Assembly: GCA_947464275.1 (NCBI GenBank) | Contig: CANHVU010000018.1 | Coordinates: 1 to 64,000 of the forward strand | DNA length: 64,000 nt | Direction of reading: 5' to 3' | Source: Bacteroidota bacterium | GTDB lineage: Bacteria > Bacteroidota > Bacteroidia > UKL13-3 | Part shown: one piece after another, positions 41,103 to 49,498 of the stretch | How the letters are laid out: the number at the start of each line of letters is the position of its first letter | How positions within the stretch are numbered: the stretch's first letter is position 1 | The notes under the pieces: model-generated | The model's input: only the letters and a program-made list of their open reading frames with translations | What the model was told of the DNA's origin: nothing | Database searches by the model: none | Position numbers and translations under genes: made by a program

Positions 41103-41804
41103 ATGAAAATTTTAATTGTATTAACGTCTCATAGCGACCTAGGAAACACAGGAGAAAAAACTGGATTTTGGATAGAAGAATTTGCCTCGCCTTATTTTGT
41201 TTTAGCAGATGCTGGAGCAGAAATAACCATTGCATCTCCAAAAGGTGGACAACCACCCGTTGACCCTAAAAGCGAATTAGAAGATGCACAAACACCAGCC
41301 ACGGAAAGATTTTACAAGGATGAAACAGCTATAGAAAAAGTAGCAAATTCTATTAAACTAAGTGAAATAAATTATGAAGATTATGATGCTGTTTTTTATC
41401 CTGGTGGGCATGGTCCTTTATGGGATTTAGCCACAGATAAAGTATCTATTAAATTGATTGAAGACTTTTTCAATAATCAAAAACCAATTGCTTTTGTTTG
41501 TCACTCGCCTGCTGCCTTGGTGAATGTAAAATCAGAAAACGGACAACCACTAGTAAAAGGAAAACACCTTACTGGCTTTTCAAACGATGAAGAAGATGCT
41601 GTAAATCTAACTAAAATAGTTCCATTTTTATTGGAAGATAAATTGAAAGAATTGGGTGCGCATTACACCAATAAAACCCATTGGGAATCGTATGTGCAAC
41701 AAGATGGATTGCTGATTACTGGGCAAAATCCAGCTTCGTCAGAAGGTGTGGCCAAACTTCTTTTAAAAACACTTAAAGGCGAAAAACAACATCATTCAAA
41801 ATAA
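41103..41804 (+). CDS. DJ-1/PfpI family protein (class I glutamine amidotransferase-like)
   Basis: 233 residues. The nucleophile elbow is C133 in AFVCHSPAAL, with an upstream acidic residue (YPGGHGPLWDL) and the family's AGAEITIASPKGG strand. The extended form resembles Hsp31/HchA-like proteins reported to act on methylglyoxal or as holding chaperones. Encoded between a lipocalin and an aldehyde dehydrogenase, which fits detoxification of reactive carbonyls. The exact reaction is inference. Confidence 0.9.
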   Translation: MKILIVLTSHSDLGNTGEKTGFWIEEFASPYFVLADAGAEITIASPKGGQPPVDPKSELEDAQTPATERFYKDETAIEKVANSIKLSEINYEDYDAVFYPGGHGPLWDLATDKVSIKLIEDFFNNQKPIAFVCHSPAALVNVKSENGQPLVKGKHLTGFSNDEEDAVNLTKIVPFLLEDKLKELGAHYTNKTHWESYVQQDGLLITGQNPASSEGVAKLLLKTLKGEKQHHSK

Positions 41805-41811
41805 TAATATC

Positions 41812-43194
41812 ATGATATTTCAAACCATCAATCCAACCAACAATAAAGTAGTAAAATCATTTGATGAAATGACGGATGCTACTATAGAAACCGCTATTTC
41901 ACAAGCATCTATTGCATTTAATGAGTGGAAACTAACCGATTATCAAACAAGGTCGCAGTTATTATACACAGTTGCGGGTTTATTGCGAGCAAAAAGAAAA
42001 GAACTTGCCAAAATGATAACATTAGAAATGGGGAAACTCCTTTCTCATGCTGAAGGCGAAATAAAACTAAGTGCCGAAATATTTGATTACTACGCTAAAA
42101 ATGCGGAGCAGTTTTTAGCCGATAAAATCTTAAATCCTGTTCATGGAAAAGCATTGATACGTTACAGTCCTGTTGGGGTATTGCTAGGTATACAACCTTG
42201 GAATTTTCCATTTTATCAGGTGGCTCGTTTTGCAGCACCTAATATTATGATAGGAAATACTGTTCTGGTAAAACATGCCATGAATGTACCTCAGTGCGCC
42301 ATGGCTATTGAAGAAATTTTTGCAGAAGCAGGAGCACCTCTTGGGCTATATACCAATTTACTCATATCGCACAAGCAAACAGAAAAATTAATTGGCGATA
42401 AAAGAATTAGGGGTTTATCGCTTACAGGCAGCGAAGTAGCAGGAGCAATTGTAGCGGCAGAAGCAGGAAAACATGTTAAAAAATCGGTTTTAGAATTGGG
42501 CGGTAGCGATGCCTTTATTATTTTGGAAGATGCCGATATTGATAAAGCAGTAGAATGGGCGGTAGTTGGCAGAATTAATAATAATGGACAATGCTGTGTA
42601 GCATCCAAACGTTTTATAGCAGTAGATAGCATTGCAGATACTTTTCTTGAAAAATTTAAAACCAAAATGGAAGCCGTTGTGGTGGGCGACCCAATGGATG
42701 ATGCTACGCATTTAGGCCCTCTTTGCACGGAAGCAGCCGCCTTAAAAATTGCCGATCAAGTGAAAAGAGCTGTTGATGGTGGTGCAAAAATTTTAATGGG
42801 CGGTAAAAGAGTAAACCGAGAAGGTGCTTTTATGGAAGCAACCATATTGACCGATATAAAACCCGAAAACCCTGTTTTTTATGAAGAATTTTTTGGACCT
42901 GTAGCGTTGTTTTTTAAAGTAAAAGATGAAGCAGCGGCCATTGCCTTAGCCAATGATTCTCCATATGGTTTGGGCGGTTCAGTATTTACACAAGATATTG
43001 AAAGAGGCAAGCGAGTTGCCAACCAAATAGATACAGGCATGGTTTTTATCAATCACCCTACTTGGACACAAGCCGACTTACCTTTTGGAGGTACCAAAGG
43101 TTCGGGCTACGGAAGAGAAATGGCACAGTTAGGATTGGACGAGTTTGTCAATAAAAAACTCATCAGAGTGAGTGAATTAAGCGATCCTTTTTAA
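41812..43194 (+). CDS. NAD(P)-dependent succinate-semialdehyde-type aldehyde dehydrogenase
   Basis: 460 residues. Aldehyde dehydrogenase features: LLGIQPWNFPFYQ, the catalytic Glu in LELGGSD, catalytic Cys262 in NGQCC, and FFGPVALFF. The length and N-terminus (MIFQTINPTNNKVVKSF) match the GabD/YneI-like short succinate-semialdehyde dehydrogenases. Third gene of the probable stress operon, where broad oxidation of reactive aldehydes is plausible. Confidence 0.92.
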   Translation: MIFQTINPTNNKVVKSFDEMTDATIETAISQASIAFNEWKLTDYQTRSQLLYTVAGLLRAKRKELAKMITLEMGKLLSHAEGEIKLSAEIFDYYAKNAEQFLADKILNPVHGKALIRYSPVGVLLGIQPWNFPFYQVARFAAPNIMIGNTVLVKHAMNVPQCAMAIEEIFAEAGAPLGLYTNLLISHKQTEKLIGDKRIRGLSLTGSEVAGAIVAAEAGKHVKKSVLELGGSDAFIILEDADIDKAVEWAVVGRINNNGQCCVASKRFIAVDSIADTFLEKFKTKMEAVVVGDPMDDATHLGPLCTEAAALKIADQVKRAVDGGAKILMGGKRVNREGAFMEATILTDIKPENPVFYEEFFGPVALFFKVKDEAAAIALANDSPYGLGGSVFTQDIERGKRVANQIDTGMVFINHPTWTQADLPFGGTKGSGYGREMAQLGLDEFVNKKLIRVSELSDPF

Positions 43195-43207
43195 ATAAAA
43201 ATGAATA

Positions 43208-43804
43208 ATGAAAATAGTACTAATAGTATTAGGAATAATTGCTTTGTTAATTTTTGCATTTCAAATTTATATAGCCATGGCAGCAAGTAAAGTAGAAACA
43301 CAGTTATACACTGTTATCAAAGTAGAAAAGGACTTTGAAATCAGGTTTTATCCAGCTAATAATATGGCTGTTATAACCAATTCGGCTAAAACTTATAAGC
43401 AACTTGGCAGTATGGGTTTTTCGAAATTAGCAGGTTATATATTTGGCGGAAATAAACAAAAAGAACAAATAGCCATGACCTCGCCAGTGCACATGGAAAT
43501 AGGCGATACCAGTGCCAGTATGAGCTTTGTAATGCCTGCTAGTTTCAATAAAGATAATTTACCTATACCAAACAATGCAGAAGTAACCATTCAAACTACT
43601 CCAAATGAATATGTGGCTGCCATTAGTTTTGGTGGATTTGCATCGCAAGAGGATATAGACTTGCATACAGATTTACTAGAAATGGCTTTAAAGAAAAATC
43701 AAGTTTCATACTATGGGCGTTTTCGTTATTTGGTACATAATCCACCTTACCAACTATTTGGTAGAAGAAATGAAATTATTGTATCTGTTGATTGGAATAA
43801 ATAA
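43208..43804 (+). CDS. SOUL family haem-binding protein
   Basis: 198 residues: one N-terminal membrane helix (~3-24) and a SOUL/HEBP domain with the conserved ASKVETQLYTVIKVEKDFEI and a beta strand MTSPVHMEI. Related proteins bind haem or tetrapyrroles. It is anchored to the inner membrane with the domain probably outside. It sits between an aldehyde dehydrogenase and an old yellow enzyme in the same operon. Confidence 0.9.
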   Translation: MKIVLIVLGIIALLIFAFQIYIAMAASKVETQLYTVIKVEKDFEIRFYPANNMAVITNSAKTYKQLGSMGFSKLAGYIFGGNKQKEQIAMTSPVHMEIGDTSASMSFVMPASFNKDNLPIPNNAEVTIQTTPNEYVAAISFGGFASQEDIDLHTDLLEMALKKNQVSYYGRFRYLVHNPPYQLFGRRNEIIVSVDWNK

Positions 43805-43834
43805 GGAAAGTAAAAACTATTAATAAAAACAAAA

Positions 43835-44947
43835 ATGAAAAATTATACATTATTTACTGCAACAAAAGTTGGTTCAGTGGCCTTGAAAAACCATATTGTG
43901 ATGGCACCTATGACAAGATGCCGAGCCATTGATAATATTCCTAATGATTTAATGGCAACCTATTATCAGCAAAGGGCTTCGGCTGGTTTAATTATTACCG
44001 AAGGTACATCACCATCGCCCAATGGGTTAGGTTATGCGCGTATTCCTGGTATTTTTAGTAAAGAACAAATTGCTGGTTGGAAAAAAACTACTGAAGCCGT
44101 TCATAAAAGTGGAGGTAAAATTATTATTCAGATAATGCATACTGGAAGGATAAGCCATATTTTAAATATGCAAAAGGGGTCTGAAATTATAGCTCCATCT
44201 GCTGTAAAAGCTGCTGGTCAAATGTGGACAGATGCTAAACAAATGCAAGATTATCCTACTCCAAAAGCCATGACCGTTGAAGATATTGTTTCTACCCAAA
44301 TAGAATATGTAACTGGTGCTAAAAATGCCATGGAAGCCGGATTCGATGGTGTGGAATTACATGGTGCAAATGGTTATTTATTAGAAGAGTTTTTATCGCC
44401 AATTAGCAATGTGCGAACTGACAAATATTGCGGAAGTATTGAAAATCGTTGCCGCTTTGTTATTGAAGTAACCAAAGTAGTGGCAGCAGCTATTGGTAAG
44501 GATAAAACAGGAATTCGTTTATCGCCATATGGAGTAGGAGGGGACATGCCTAATTATGCTGACATTGATGCTACCTACAATTATCTTTCTAAGGAGTTAA
44601 ACAAATTAGATATTGCGTATATTCATTTGGTTGATCATTCATCAATGGGCGCGCCAACTGTTCCAATGGAAATCAAAAAATTAATTCGTAACAATTTTAA
44701 AAATACCATTATTGGTTGTGGAGGTTACGATAAAGAAAGCGCTGAAGCAGATTTAAAAAGTGGGTTATTCGACATGATAGGATTTGGCAGACAGTTTATT
44801 AATAATCCAGATTTGGTAGAGCGATTAGAATTTAACCATGAGTTGTCTCAAAGTTTAAATGCTGATTTGTTTTATTCAGCTGACGAAAAAGGTTACACCG
44901 ATTATCCAACCTTTAAAGCACCTAAAGTCCTTCGAATTCAAGAGTAG
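43835..44947 (+). CDS. Alkene reductase (old yellow enzyme family)
   Basis: 370 residues forming an FMN-dependent TIM barrel: MAPMTRCRAID near the start, substrate-binding HGANGYLLEEFLSPISN with the H-x-x-N pair and Tyr, and a late phosphate-binding GFGRQFINNPDL. The usual D-x-Y-G-G-S-x-E-N-R motif reads DKYCGSIENR, with Cys replacing the first Gly. These enzymes reduce activated C=C bonds of electrophiles such as N-ethylmaleimide. Last gene of the operon. No terminator follows directly; the REP/RAYT region begins 33 bases later. Confidence 0.93.
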   Translation: MKNYTLFTATKVGSVALKNHIVMAPMTRCRAIDNIPNDLMATYYQQRASAGLIITEGTSPSPNGLGYARIPGIFSKEQIAGWKKTTEAVHKSGGKIIIQIMHTGRISHILNMQKGSEIIAPSAVKAAGQMWTDAKQMQDYPTPKAMTVEDIVSTQIEYVTGAKNAMEAGFDGVELHGANGYLLEEFLSPISNVRTDKYCGSIENRCRFVIEVTKVVAAAIGKDKTGIRLSPYGVGGDMPNYADIDATYNYLSKELNKLDIAYIHLVDHSSMGAPTVPMEIKKLIRNNFKNTIIGCGGYDKESAEADLKSGLFDMIGFGRQFINNPDLVERLEFNHELSQSLNADLFYSADEKGYTDYPTFKAPKVLRIQE

Positions 44948-44980
44948 ACAAATAATTATTTAAACCGATTACCTTACTAT

Positions 44981-45045
44981 CCTTAGAGTTAGCGAAGCGC
45001 TCTAAGGATTTATAATGGAATTTAGTGTCTCCGACACGGGCTAAT
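44981..45045. repeat. REP-like palindromic unit, copy 1
   Basis: Contains CCTTAGAG...CTCTAAGG (44981-44988 and 45000-45007) and GTGTC-TCC-GACAC (45025-45037), ending GGGCTAAT. A related unit lies at 45076-45148. Together they flank the 3' side of the RAYT pseudogene, as expected of REP sequences mobilised by these enzymes. Confidence 0.8.
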
Positions 45046-45075
45046 GAAGAAAATCTCACCATTCACTATTTGTAT

Positions 45076-45148
45076 AGTTAGCAAAGCGCTCTAAGGATTT
45101 ATAATGGAATGTAGTTTCCGATAGCTATCGGAATCTGACACGGGCTAA
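45076..45148. repeat. REP-like palindromic unit, copy 2
   Basis: Shares AGCGCTCTAAGGATTTATAA and GACACGGGCTAAT with copy 1 but its centre is a perfect 18-bp palindrome TTCCGATAGCTATCGGAA (45116-45133). It overlaps the stop codon of the RAYT gene at 45145. Confidence 0.8.
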
Positions 45149-45702
45149 TTAAGGAAATCAATTTTAATTAGACCTTTTTCTCTTGAATAATAATCTATAC
45201 CGCTTGAATAAACATAATCACTTTCATTTCTTACTAAGCCTGCCCTTACTGGATTTTCATGCAAATACTTCATTTTTGACTCTAATATTTCAATTGTTGA
45301 GCATTCAATTGGATGATTTTCTTGTTGCCAAAATTGATAAATAAAATTTCTCTTATTTTTTTCTCCTGCTTTTTTAAAAATCCAAAGCATCCAATTTCTT
45401 CTACTTTCTCTTCTATTGTTTTCAATAGCCTTAACAATATTAGTGGATGTAAATTTTTTAAAATCTCTCAACACATCGGAAAGAGTATTTGGTTCTTTTG
45501 TTGATACTATTAAATGAATATGATTGCTCATTAAACACCAAGCATGTATTTGTAAACCTTTGTTCACTTGGCAAAATTTCAAACTTTATACAACTATATC
45601 TGCATATATTTTTCTTGTAAAAACATCTATCCACTCCACTACCGAAAAAGTAATAAAGTGAACTGCAAATTGATTTCTTATTTGATATCCTCCTTCTGGC
45701 AT
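45145..45702 (-). pseudogene. REP-associated tyrosine transposase (RAYT) with in-frame stop
   Basis: Read from the ATG at 45702 the frame gives MPEGGYQIRNQ.. and runs to 45145 (185 codons), interrupted only by TAA at codon 39 (45588-45586). The sequence on either side is continuous in frame (..YADIVV stop SLKFCQVNK..), so one G-to-T change of a GAA codon explains it. The HUH motif SNHIHLIV and a downstream Tyr in KYLHENPVRAGLV mark the Y1/IS200-like fold. The part after the stop keeps the HUH and Tyr and could still start from TTG at 45582. Flanked by REP-like units on its 3' side. Confidence 0.85.
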
Positions 45703-45755
45703 ATTTCAAAAATATAAAGTTAAGCAAGAGTTACAAACTCTTTTTTCATTTATTA

Positions 45756-45800
45756 ATTCGTAGTCACCAACGCTATAATCCAACTCACAAGACTACGAAT
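45756..45800. repeat. Inverted repeat upstream of the RAYT gene
   Basis: ATTCGTAGTC (45756-45765) and GACTACGAAT (45791-45800) form a perfect 10-bp inverted repeat separated by 25 bases. It may mark the other boundary of the RAYT/REP insertion. Confidence 0.6.
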
Positions 45801-45809
45801 AGTGGACCT

Positions 45810-45843
45810 AACCGCTTTAGCTAATAACTAAAGCGGTTTTTTT
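45810..45843 (+). terminator. Intrinsic terminator
   Basis: AACCGCTTTAG (45810-45820) pairs with CTAAAGCGGTT (45828-45838) around CTAATAA, followed by a T-tract to 45843. There is no plus-strand gene just upstream; the nearest is the old yellow enzyme gene ending 860 bases earlier, so this may be its original terminator displaced by the RAYT/REP insertion. Confidence 0.85.
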
Positions 45844-45856
45844 ATTAAAAATAATA

Positions 45857-45900
45857 TTGCGAAACCGAAAAGTTGCATATATTCGCAACCGATTGGTTTC
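45857..45900 (+). promoter_or_regulatory. ArsR promoter with nested palindromic operator
   Basis: A -33-like TTGC (45857-45860) and a -7-like TATATTCG (45878-45885) are 17 bases apart. Two inverted repeats nest over them: GAAACC (45861-45866) with GGTTTC (45895-45900), and GTTGC (45872-45876) with GCAAC (45885-45889). Binding of the adjacent ArsR-type repressor here would block the promoter; this is inference from position and symmetry. Confidence 0.7.
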
Positions 45901-45920
45901 ACAATAAAATAAATTAACAC

Positions 45921-46241
45921 ATGAGAAGGGATATTTTTCAGGCCATTGCAGACCCAACACGCAGGGCAATTATTGCTTTAATAGCTTTGCAAGCCATGAC
46001 ACCAAACTCCATAGCCGATAATTTCAACACCACCAGGCAAGCAGTATCAAAACACTTGCGTATTTTAACAGAATGCGAATTGGTAAAACAAGAGCAAAAA
46101 GGCAGGAAAATTTACTACTCCCTACAAATTGAAAAAATGAAAGAAATAGATAAATGGCTTGAACAGTTCCGAAAAATATGGGAAACGCGTTTTAACCAAT
46201 TGGACGATTTATTAGCAACAATTAAAAAAACAACAAAATGA
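45921..46241 (+). CDS. ArsR-family winged-helix repressor
   Basis: 106 residues with the ArsR opening [20 protein letters not shown] and recognition helix [14 protein letters not shown]. It lacks the metal-binding Cys pair (ELCVCD), placing it in the group linked to SRPBCC/AHSA1 genes rather than metal sensors. It overlaps the next gene by four bases (ATGA). A nested palindrome over its promoter suggests autorepression. Confidence 0.93.
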   Translation: MRRDIFQAIADPTRRAIIALIALQAMTPNSIADNFNTTRQAVSKHLRILTECELVKQEQKGRKIYYSLQIEKMKEIDKWLEQFRKIWETRFNQLDDLLATIKKTTK

Positions 46242-46738
46242 ACAGTAATTTATTATTTGATTTTACAATCAACAAAGAAACGCAAACCGTGCATGTAAAA
46301 CGTGAGTTTAATGCCGATTTACCTTTAGTATGGGATGCATGGACAAAACCCGAATTATTAGACCAATGGTGGGCTCCCAAACCGTATCAAAACAAAACAA
46401 AATCGATGGATTTTAGAGAAGGTGGAACTTGGTTATACTGCATGGTTAGCCCACAAAATGAAGTCCATTGGTGCAAAAACGATTATTTAAAAATTGAGCC
46501 CCACGTAAGTTATACCGGTTTGGATGCCTTTTGCGATGAAAATGGTATTGATAATTTGGAAATGCCAAGAACAGAATGGACCAATACTTTCAATGAGGAA
46601 AATGGAATAACTTTAGTTAGTATTGCAGCTAAGTATAAAACCTTAGCCGATTTAGAAAAAGTAATTGAAATGGGCTTTAAAGAAGGATTTACGATGGGCT
46701 TAAATCAATTAGAAACATTATTATCCACCCTTAAATAA
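46238..46738 (+). CDS. SRPBCC/AHSA1-domain protein
   Basis: 166 residues of the START-like Bet v1 fold: [26 protein letters not shown] is split by the domain's first helix (motif [18 protein letters not shown]), with a C-terminal long helix [19 protein letters not shown]. The AHSA1-like group binds small hydrophobic ligands; the function is unknown. Co-translated with the ArsR regulator (ATGA overlap), the usual pairing in many bacteria. Confidence 0.92.
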   Translation: MNSNLLFDFTINKETQTVHVKREFNADLPLVWDAWTKPELLDQWWAPKPYQNKTKSMDFREGGTWLYCMVSPQNEVHWCKNDYLKIEPHVSYTGLDAFCDENGIDNLEMPRTEWTNTFNEENGITLVSIAAKYKTLADLEKVIEMGFKEGFTMGLNQLETLLSTLK

Positions 46739-46741
46739 AAA

Positions 46742-47161
46742 ATGGCAAAACAAATATTTATTAATTTAGCAGTTAAAGATGTTCAAAAATCGATGGATTT
46801 TTATACTTCTTTAGGATTTACAAACAATCCTCAATTTTCTGACGAATCAGGCAAATGCATGGTTTGGTGTGAAAATATTTTTTTGATGATTATGAACCAT
46901 GAGAAATTTGCAGGCTTCGCTACCAAGCCCATTGCTGATACCAAAACTACCCTTGCAGGTCTTTTTTCTTTATCTTTAGAGAGTGTAGATGAAGTAAACC
47001 AAATGATGGCTAATGGATTAAATGCAGGTGGCATTGAACCAAGCGAAATGAAAGATTATGGCTTTATGCAACAACGCACCATCGAAGATTTTGATGGACA
47101 TACTTGGGAAATTTTTTATATGGACATCACCAAATTTCCAACTGAACAACCAAACGCATAA
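46742..47161 (+). CDS. VOC-family glyoxalase-like protein
   Basis: 139 residues with the paired beta-alpha-beta-beta-beta modules of the vicinal oxygen chelate fold: FINLAVKDVQKSMDFYTSLG at the start and an E-D-F-D-G-H-T-W-E-I-F-Y-M-D strand near the end. The usual first metal-ligand His (H in the first strand) is replaced by N, so metal use is uncertain. Third gene of the ArsR operon, three bases after the SRPBCC gene. Confidence 0.9.
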   Translation: MAKQIFINLAVKDVQKSMDFYTSLGFTNNPQFSDESGKCMVWCENIFLMIMNHEKFAGFATKPIADTKTTLAGLFSLSLESVDEVNQMMANGLNAGGIEPSEMKDYGFMQQRTIEDFDGHTWEIFYMDITKFPTEQPNA

Positions 47162-47183
47162 AACAAATAGTTATATAATTTAA

Positions 47184-47219
47184 AAAAAGCGGCCTTTGTA
47201 TTTACAAAAACCGCTTTTT
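47184..47219. terminator. Bidirectional terminator
   Basis: AAAAAGCGG (47184-47192) pairs with CCGCTTTTT (47211-47219); an inner stem TTTGT/ACAAA (47195-47199, 47204-47208) extends it. It separates the ArsR operon (+) from the convergent membrane-protein gene (-). Confidence 0.88.
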
Positions 47220-47251
47220 AAATTATCATTTGTTTTAAAAAAGTTACATAA

Positions 47252-47974
47252 TTAAAATAAGAAACCTAAACTAAATCCTGCTCTAATACCATAGCCTTTT
47301 ACAATTAAATCTTGCAAAGATCCTCTGTTGCTACTTTCTGAAATTTCTGAAGGTCTGCTTGTTGAAGGGTTAATTTGAATAGCATAAACAGGTCCAGCAT
47401 ATAAATCGAATAGTAGTTTATTCTTCACTGTATTTTGCACTCCTAATAAAAATCCTACTCCTGCCGAAAGACAACTTTCGTTGTAATTTATTTTTTTACT
47501 AATCCATTGATTTGAGTTATTATCATAATATCCTTTTTGAAAACTCACTGATGCATTGGCATTAATAAGCCTAGTAAAAGGTTGAATATAAGTACCATTA
47601 GCATGGTTACCCACTAATAAATAACGGTATTCTGCCGTAATGGCTTGACAATTTAGTACACGTTCATCACTGTTATTAACTTTAAAATCACTCATTAACG
47701 AAAAACCAAATTGCAAAGCAGTTTCATCAGTGAGGTATCTATTATAAAATAATGTTAGGATATTAAAAAAAGGACTGATCAAATTAGCTTTTAAAGAGTG
47801 TTTTTTATCGAATTTAGCTAAGCTATAACTGCTTTTTGTGTTAGTATTGGTTTGTACATCTTTATTTTCGGGGCTTAAATCTCTTTTATTCTTATAAATA
47901 CTTTGTGCATTTGATAAAGTTGATATACAAACAACAAAAATAAATAATGCGATTAAAGTTAAATTATTTTTCAT
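47252..47974 (-). CDS. Secreted or outer-membrane protein, function unknown
   Basis: 240 residues with a signal peptide ending ..TLSNAQS. From residue ~60 the sequence alternates aromatic and polar residues with frequent Gly turns and ends ..GIRAGFSLGFLF, consistent with a small outer-membrane barrel. No named family recognised. It is divergent from another exported protein across a 74-base region that must contain both promoters. Confidence 0.7.
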   Translation of the reverse strand: MKNNLTLIALFIFVVCISTLSNAQSIYKNKRDLSPENKDVQTNTNTKSSYSLAKFDKKHSLKANLISPFFNILTLFYNRYLTDETALQFGFSLMSDFKVNNSDERVLNCQAITAEYRYLLVGNHANGTYIQPFTRLINANASVSFQKGYYDNNSNQWISKKINYNESCLSAGVGFLLGVQNTVKNKLLFDLYAGPVYAIQINPSTSRPSEISESSNRGSLQDLIVKGYGIRAGFSLGFLF

Positions 47975-48048
47975 GTGTAATTAATTGATTAATTTTTATG
48001 CAATTAAATACTATAATTGAAAAAAAATCAAAAAAATTTAAGTTTGAT

Positions 48049-48603
48049 ATGATAAGAACAGCCATTTTAAGCACATTATTTATATTCATTTCGCTATTTA
48101 CACAAGCCCAGAATAACAATAAATTATATTTAAGAACAGAGGCCGGAGGTATGTTCAATAATAAACTAAAAACCATTGAACTACCTAAGCAAATGATGGT
48201 TAATTGGTACGATACTTCAGGACATGAACATAACGAAGACAAGGTACTGTTATTTGTAAAAGATGATACTTTATACTTTGATGTTCCTCAAAATGATACT
48301 TTAGTAGAGGCCATTGCTTACAATCAAATAGAGTATATAAGAATTTTTAGCGTTGGTAAAATATTATTAATTCCTGTTGCAATTTATAGTTCTGCTATTT
48401 TTGCTTATGGGGCCGTTGGTGCAGTTGCCTTAATTGGGTATGGATTAACTAGTTCTAATAGTTACTTTGGAGGGCCCAGTGTAGCAATATTAGGTTTGAT
48501 TGTTGCTGCTATTGACATCCCAATATTTATTATAACGAAGGCACTTTGGAATGGCACTAGAATGACCTATAAAACCAATAAATGGAAGCTTTTGAAACGC
48601 TAA
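48049..48603 (+). CDS. Exported membrane protein, function unknown
   Basis: 184 residues from the ATG at 48049, which opens on a signal peptide (MIRTAILSTLFIFISLFTQAQ); the ATG at 47998 would place 17 charged residues ahead of it. A beta-rich region (~30-100) is followed by two hydrophobic segments (~105-160) and a basic end (KTNKWKLLKR). The layout, signal peptide plus beta domain plus two helices plus a short basic tail, is shared with the gene at 48926, suggesting distant paralogues. Confidence 0.7.
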   Translation: MIRTAILSTLFIFISLFTQAQNNNKLYLRTEAGGMFNNKLKTIELPKQMMVNWYDTSGHEHNEDKVLLFVKDDTLYFDVPQNDTLVEAIAYNQIEYIRIFSVGKILLIPVAIYSSAIFAYGAVGAVALIGYGLTSSNSYFGGPSVAILGLIVAAIDIPIFIITKALWNGTRMTYKTNKWKLLKR

Positions 48604-48925
48604 AATACCTTCTATTTTTAATTTTGAATTCGAAAGTAGTAACCAAACCAACCAAGTTACACAGCTTGTGCAATTTTGTTAACCGCACGTCATTACCATA
48701 AGCATTTACAATTCGAAAAACATCAATACCTTTTAATACATTTACCTTAATGTTATGCATTGTAAAAAGCGGATTATAAATCCATTTAGTGTTTGATTTG
48801 GATTGCAAATCCAAATCAGCGGCTTAACAATGTCTTTAGTTTTTAGTGTGTGCTCACAAACATTTTACAATATCAACTATTTTATATTTATTTACTTTTT
48901 GAAACTATTTATTAGCTAAACCTAA
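48604..48925. other. Gene-free stretch holding a dispersed repeat
   Basis: Apart from the repeat copy at 48674-48822, no gene, tRNA or terminator with a clear T-tract was found. A promoter for the gene at 48926 must lie in the last ~80 bases, which are A+T-rich without a convincing consensus match. Confidence 0.6.
48674..48822. repeat. Dispersed intergenic repeat A, copy 1
   Basis: Matches 50131-50276 over most of its length: shared blocks include AGCATTTACAAT, CGAAAAAC, AATACCTTT and GTAAAAAGCGGATTA. It ends in a palindrome (GATTTGGATT and AAATCCAAATC). Read on the minus strand both copies give similar peptides containing NPLFT and VFRIVNA. Confidence 0.75.
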
Positions 48926-49441
48926 ATGACCTATAAACTTATCTTATTTTTAGTAATCTATTTTGTAATAACACCTTGTTTATGGGCTCAAAATGCTTCT
49001 AAACTTACCATCAAAAAAATAAAAGGAAGTTATAACAATGCCATTAAACTACCAGCTGATTTAAGAATTGTGAAATACGATGAAAATAGAATTTTGCTAA
49101 AATTAGACAGCATTACCAATGGTTTTTTTTATGGAAACAAAGGCCAAGACAGTATTTTAATTAGTGAAATTAAAGCCATAAATACAAGAGGATTGAAAGA
49201 ATATATTAAGTATCCTATAGCAGCAACTTTTACTGCCATTAGTTTTGGTGCAGCTGTTTTTACCATCTATGCATTTAATTACCCACTTGATAAATGTGAT
49301 GGAAATGGTGGTTGCAATAATGAAATCTATCCATTTATTGGAATGGGTTACATGGGTACATTTGGCTTATTAGCTACAACCTTTTACCTATTGCCAAAAA
49401 CAAAATTTAACAGCCGTAAATACCACTTTAGCACCCACTAA
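48926..49441 (+). CDS. Exported membrane protein, function unknown
   Basis: 171 residues. A signal peptide ends near ..CLWAQNAS; residues ~25-90 are beta-rich with LPADLRIVKYDENRILLKLD; two hydrophobic segments follow (~95-150), then a basic tail (KTKFNSRKYHFSTH). It shares its overall plan with the product at 48049. A pair of Cys (CDGNGGC) lies in the loop between the helices. No family recognised. Confidence 0.7.
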   Translation: MTYKLILFLVIYFVITPCLWAQNASKLTIKKIKGSYNNAIKLPADLRIVKYDENRILLKLDSITNGFFYGNKGQDSILISEIKAINTRGLKEYIKYPIAATFTAISFGAAVFTIYAFNYPLDKCDGNGGCNNEIYPFIGMGYMGTFGLLATTFYLLPKTKFNSRKYHFSTH

Positions 49442-49498
49442 AACATTACAGTTATTTACTTTTTTCTTATTAAACTAATACTACCAATTATATAACCA

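Noticed and set aside
45458-45727. Alternative frame over the 5' part of the RAYT gene
   Set aside because: The RAYT frame explains the region better; the alternative has no recognisable domain.
48557-48814. 85-codon minus-strand frame over repeat A
   Set aside because: Not called a gene: it overlaps the end of a real gene and exists only because the repeat keeps an open frame; described as a finding instead.
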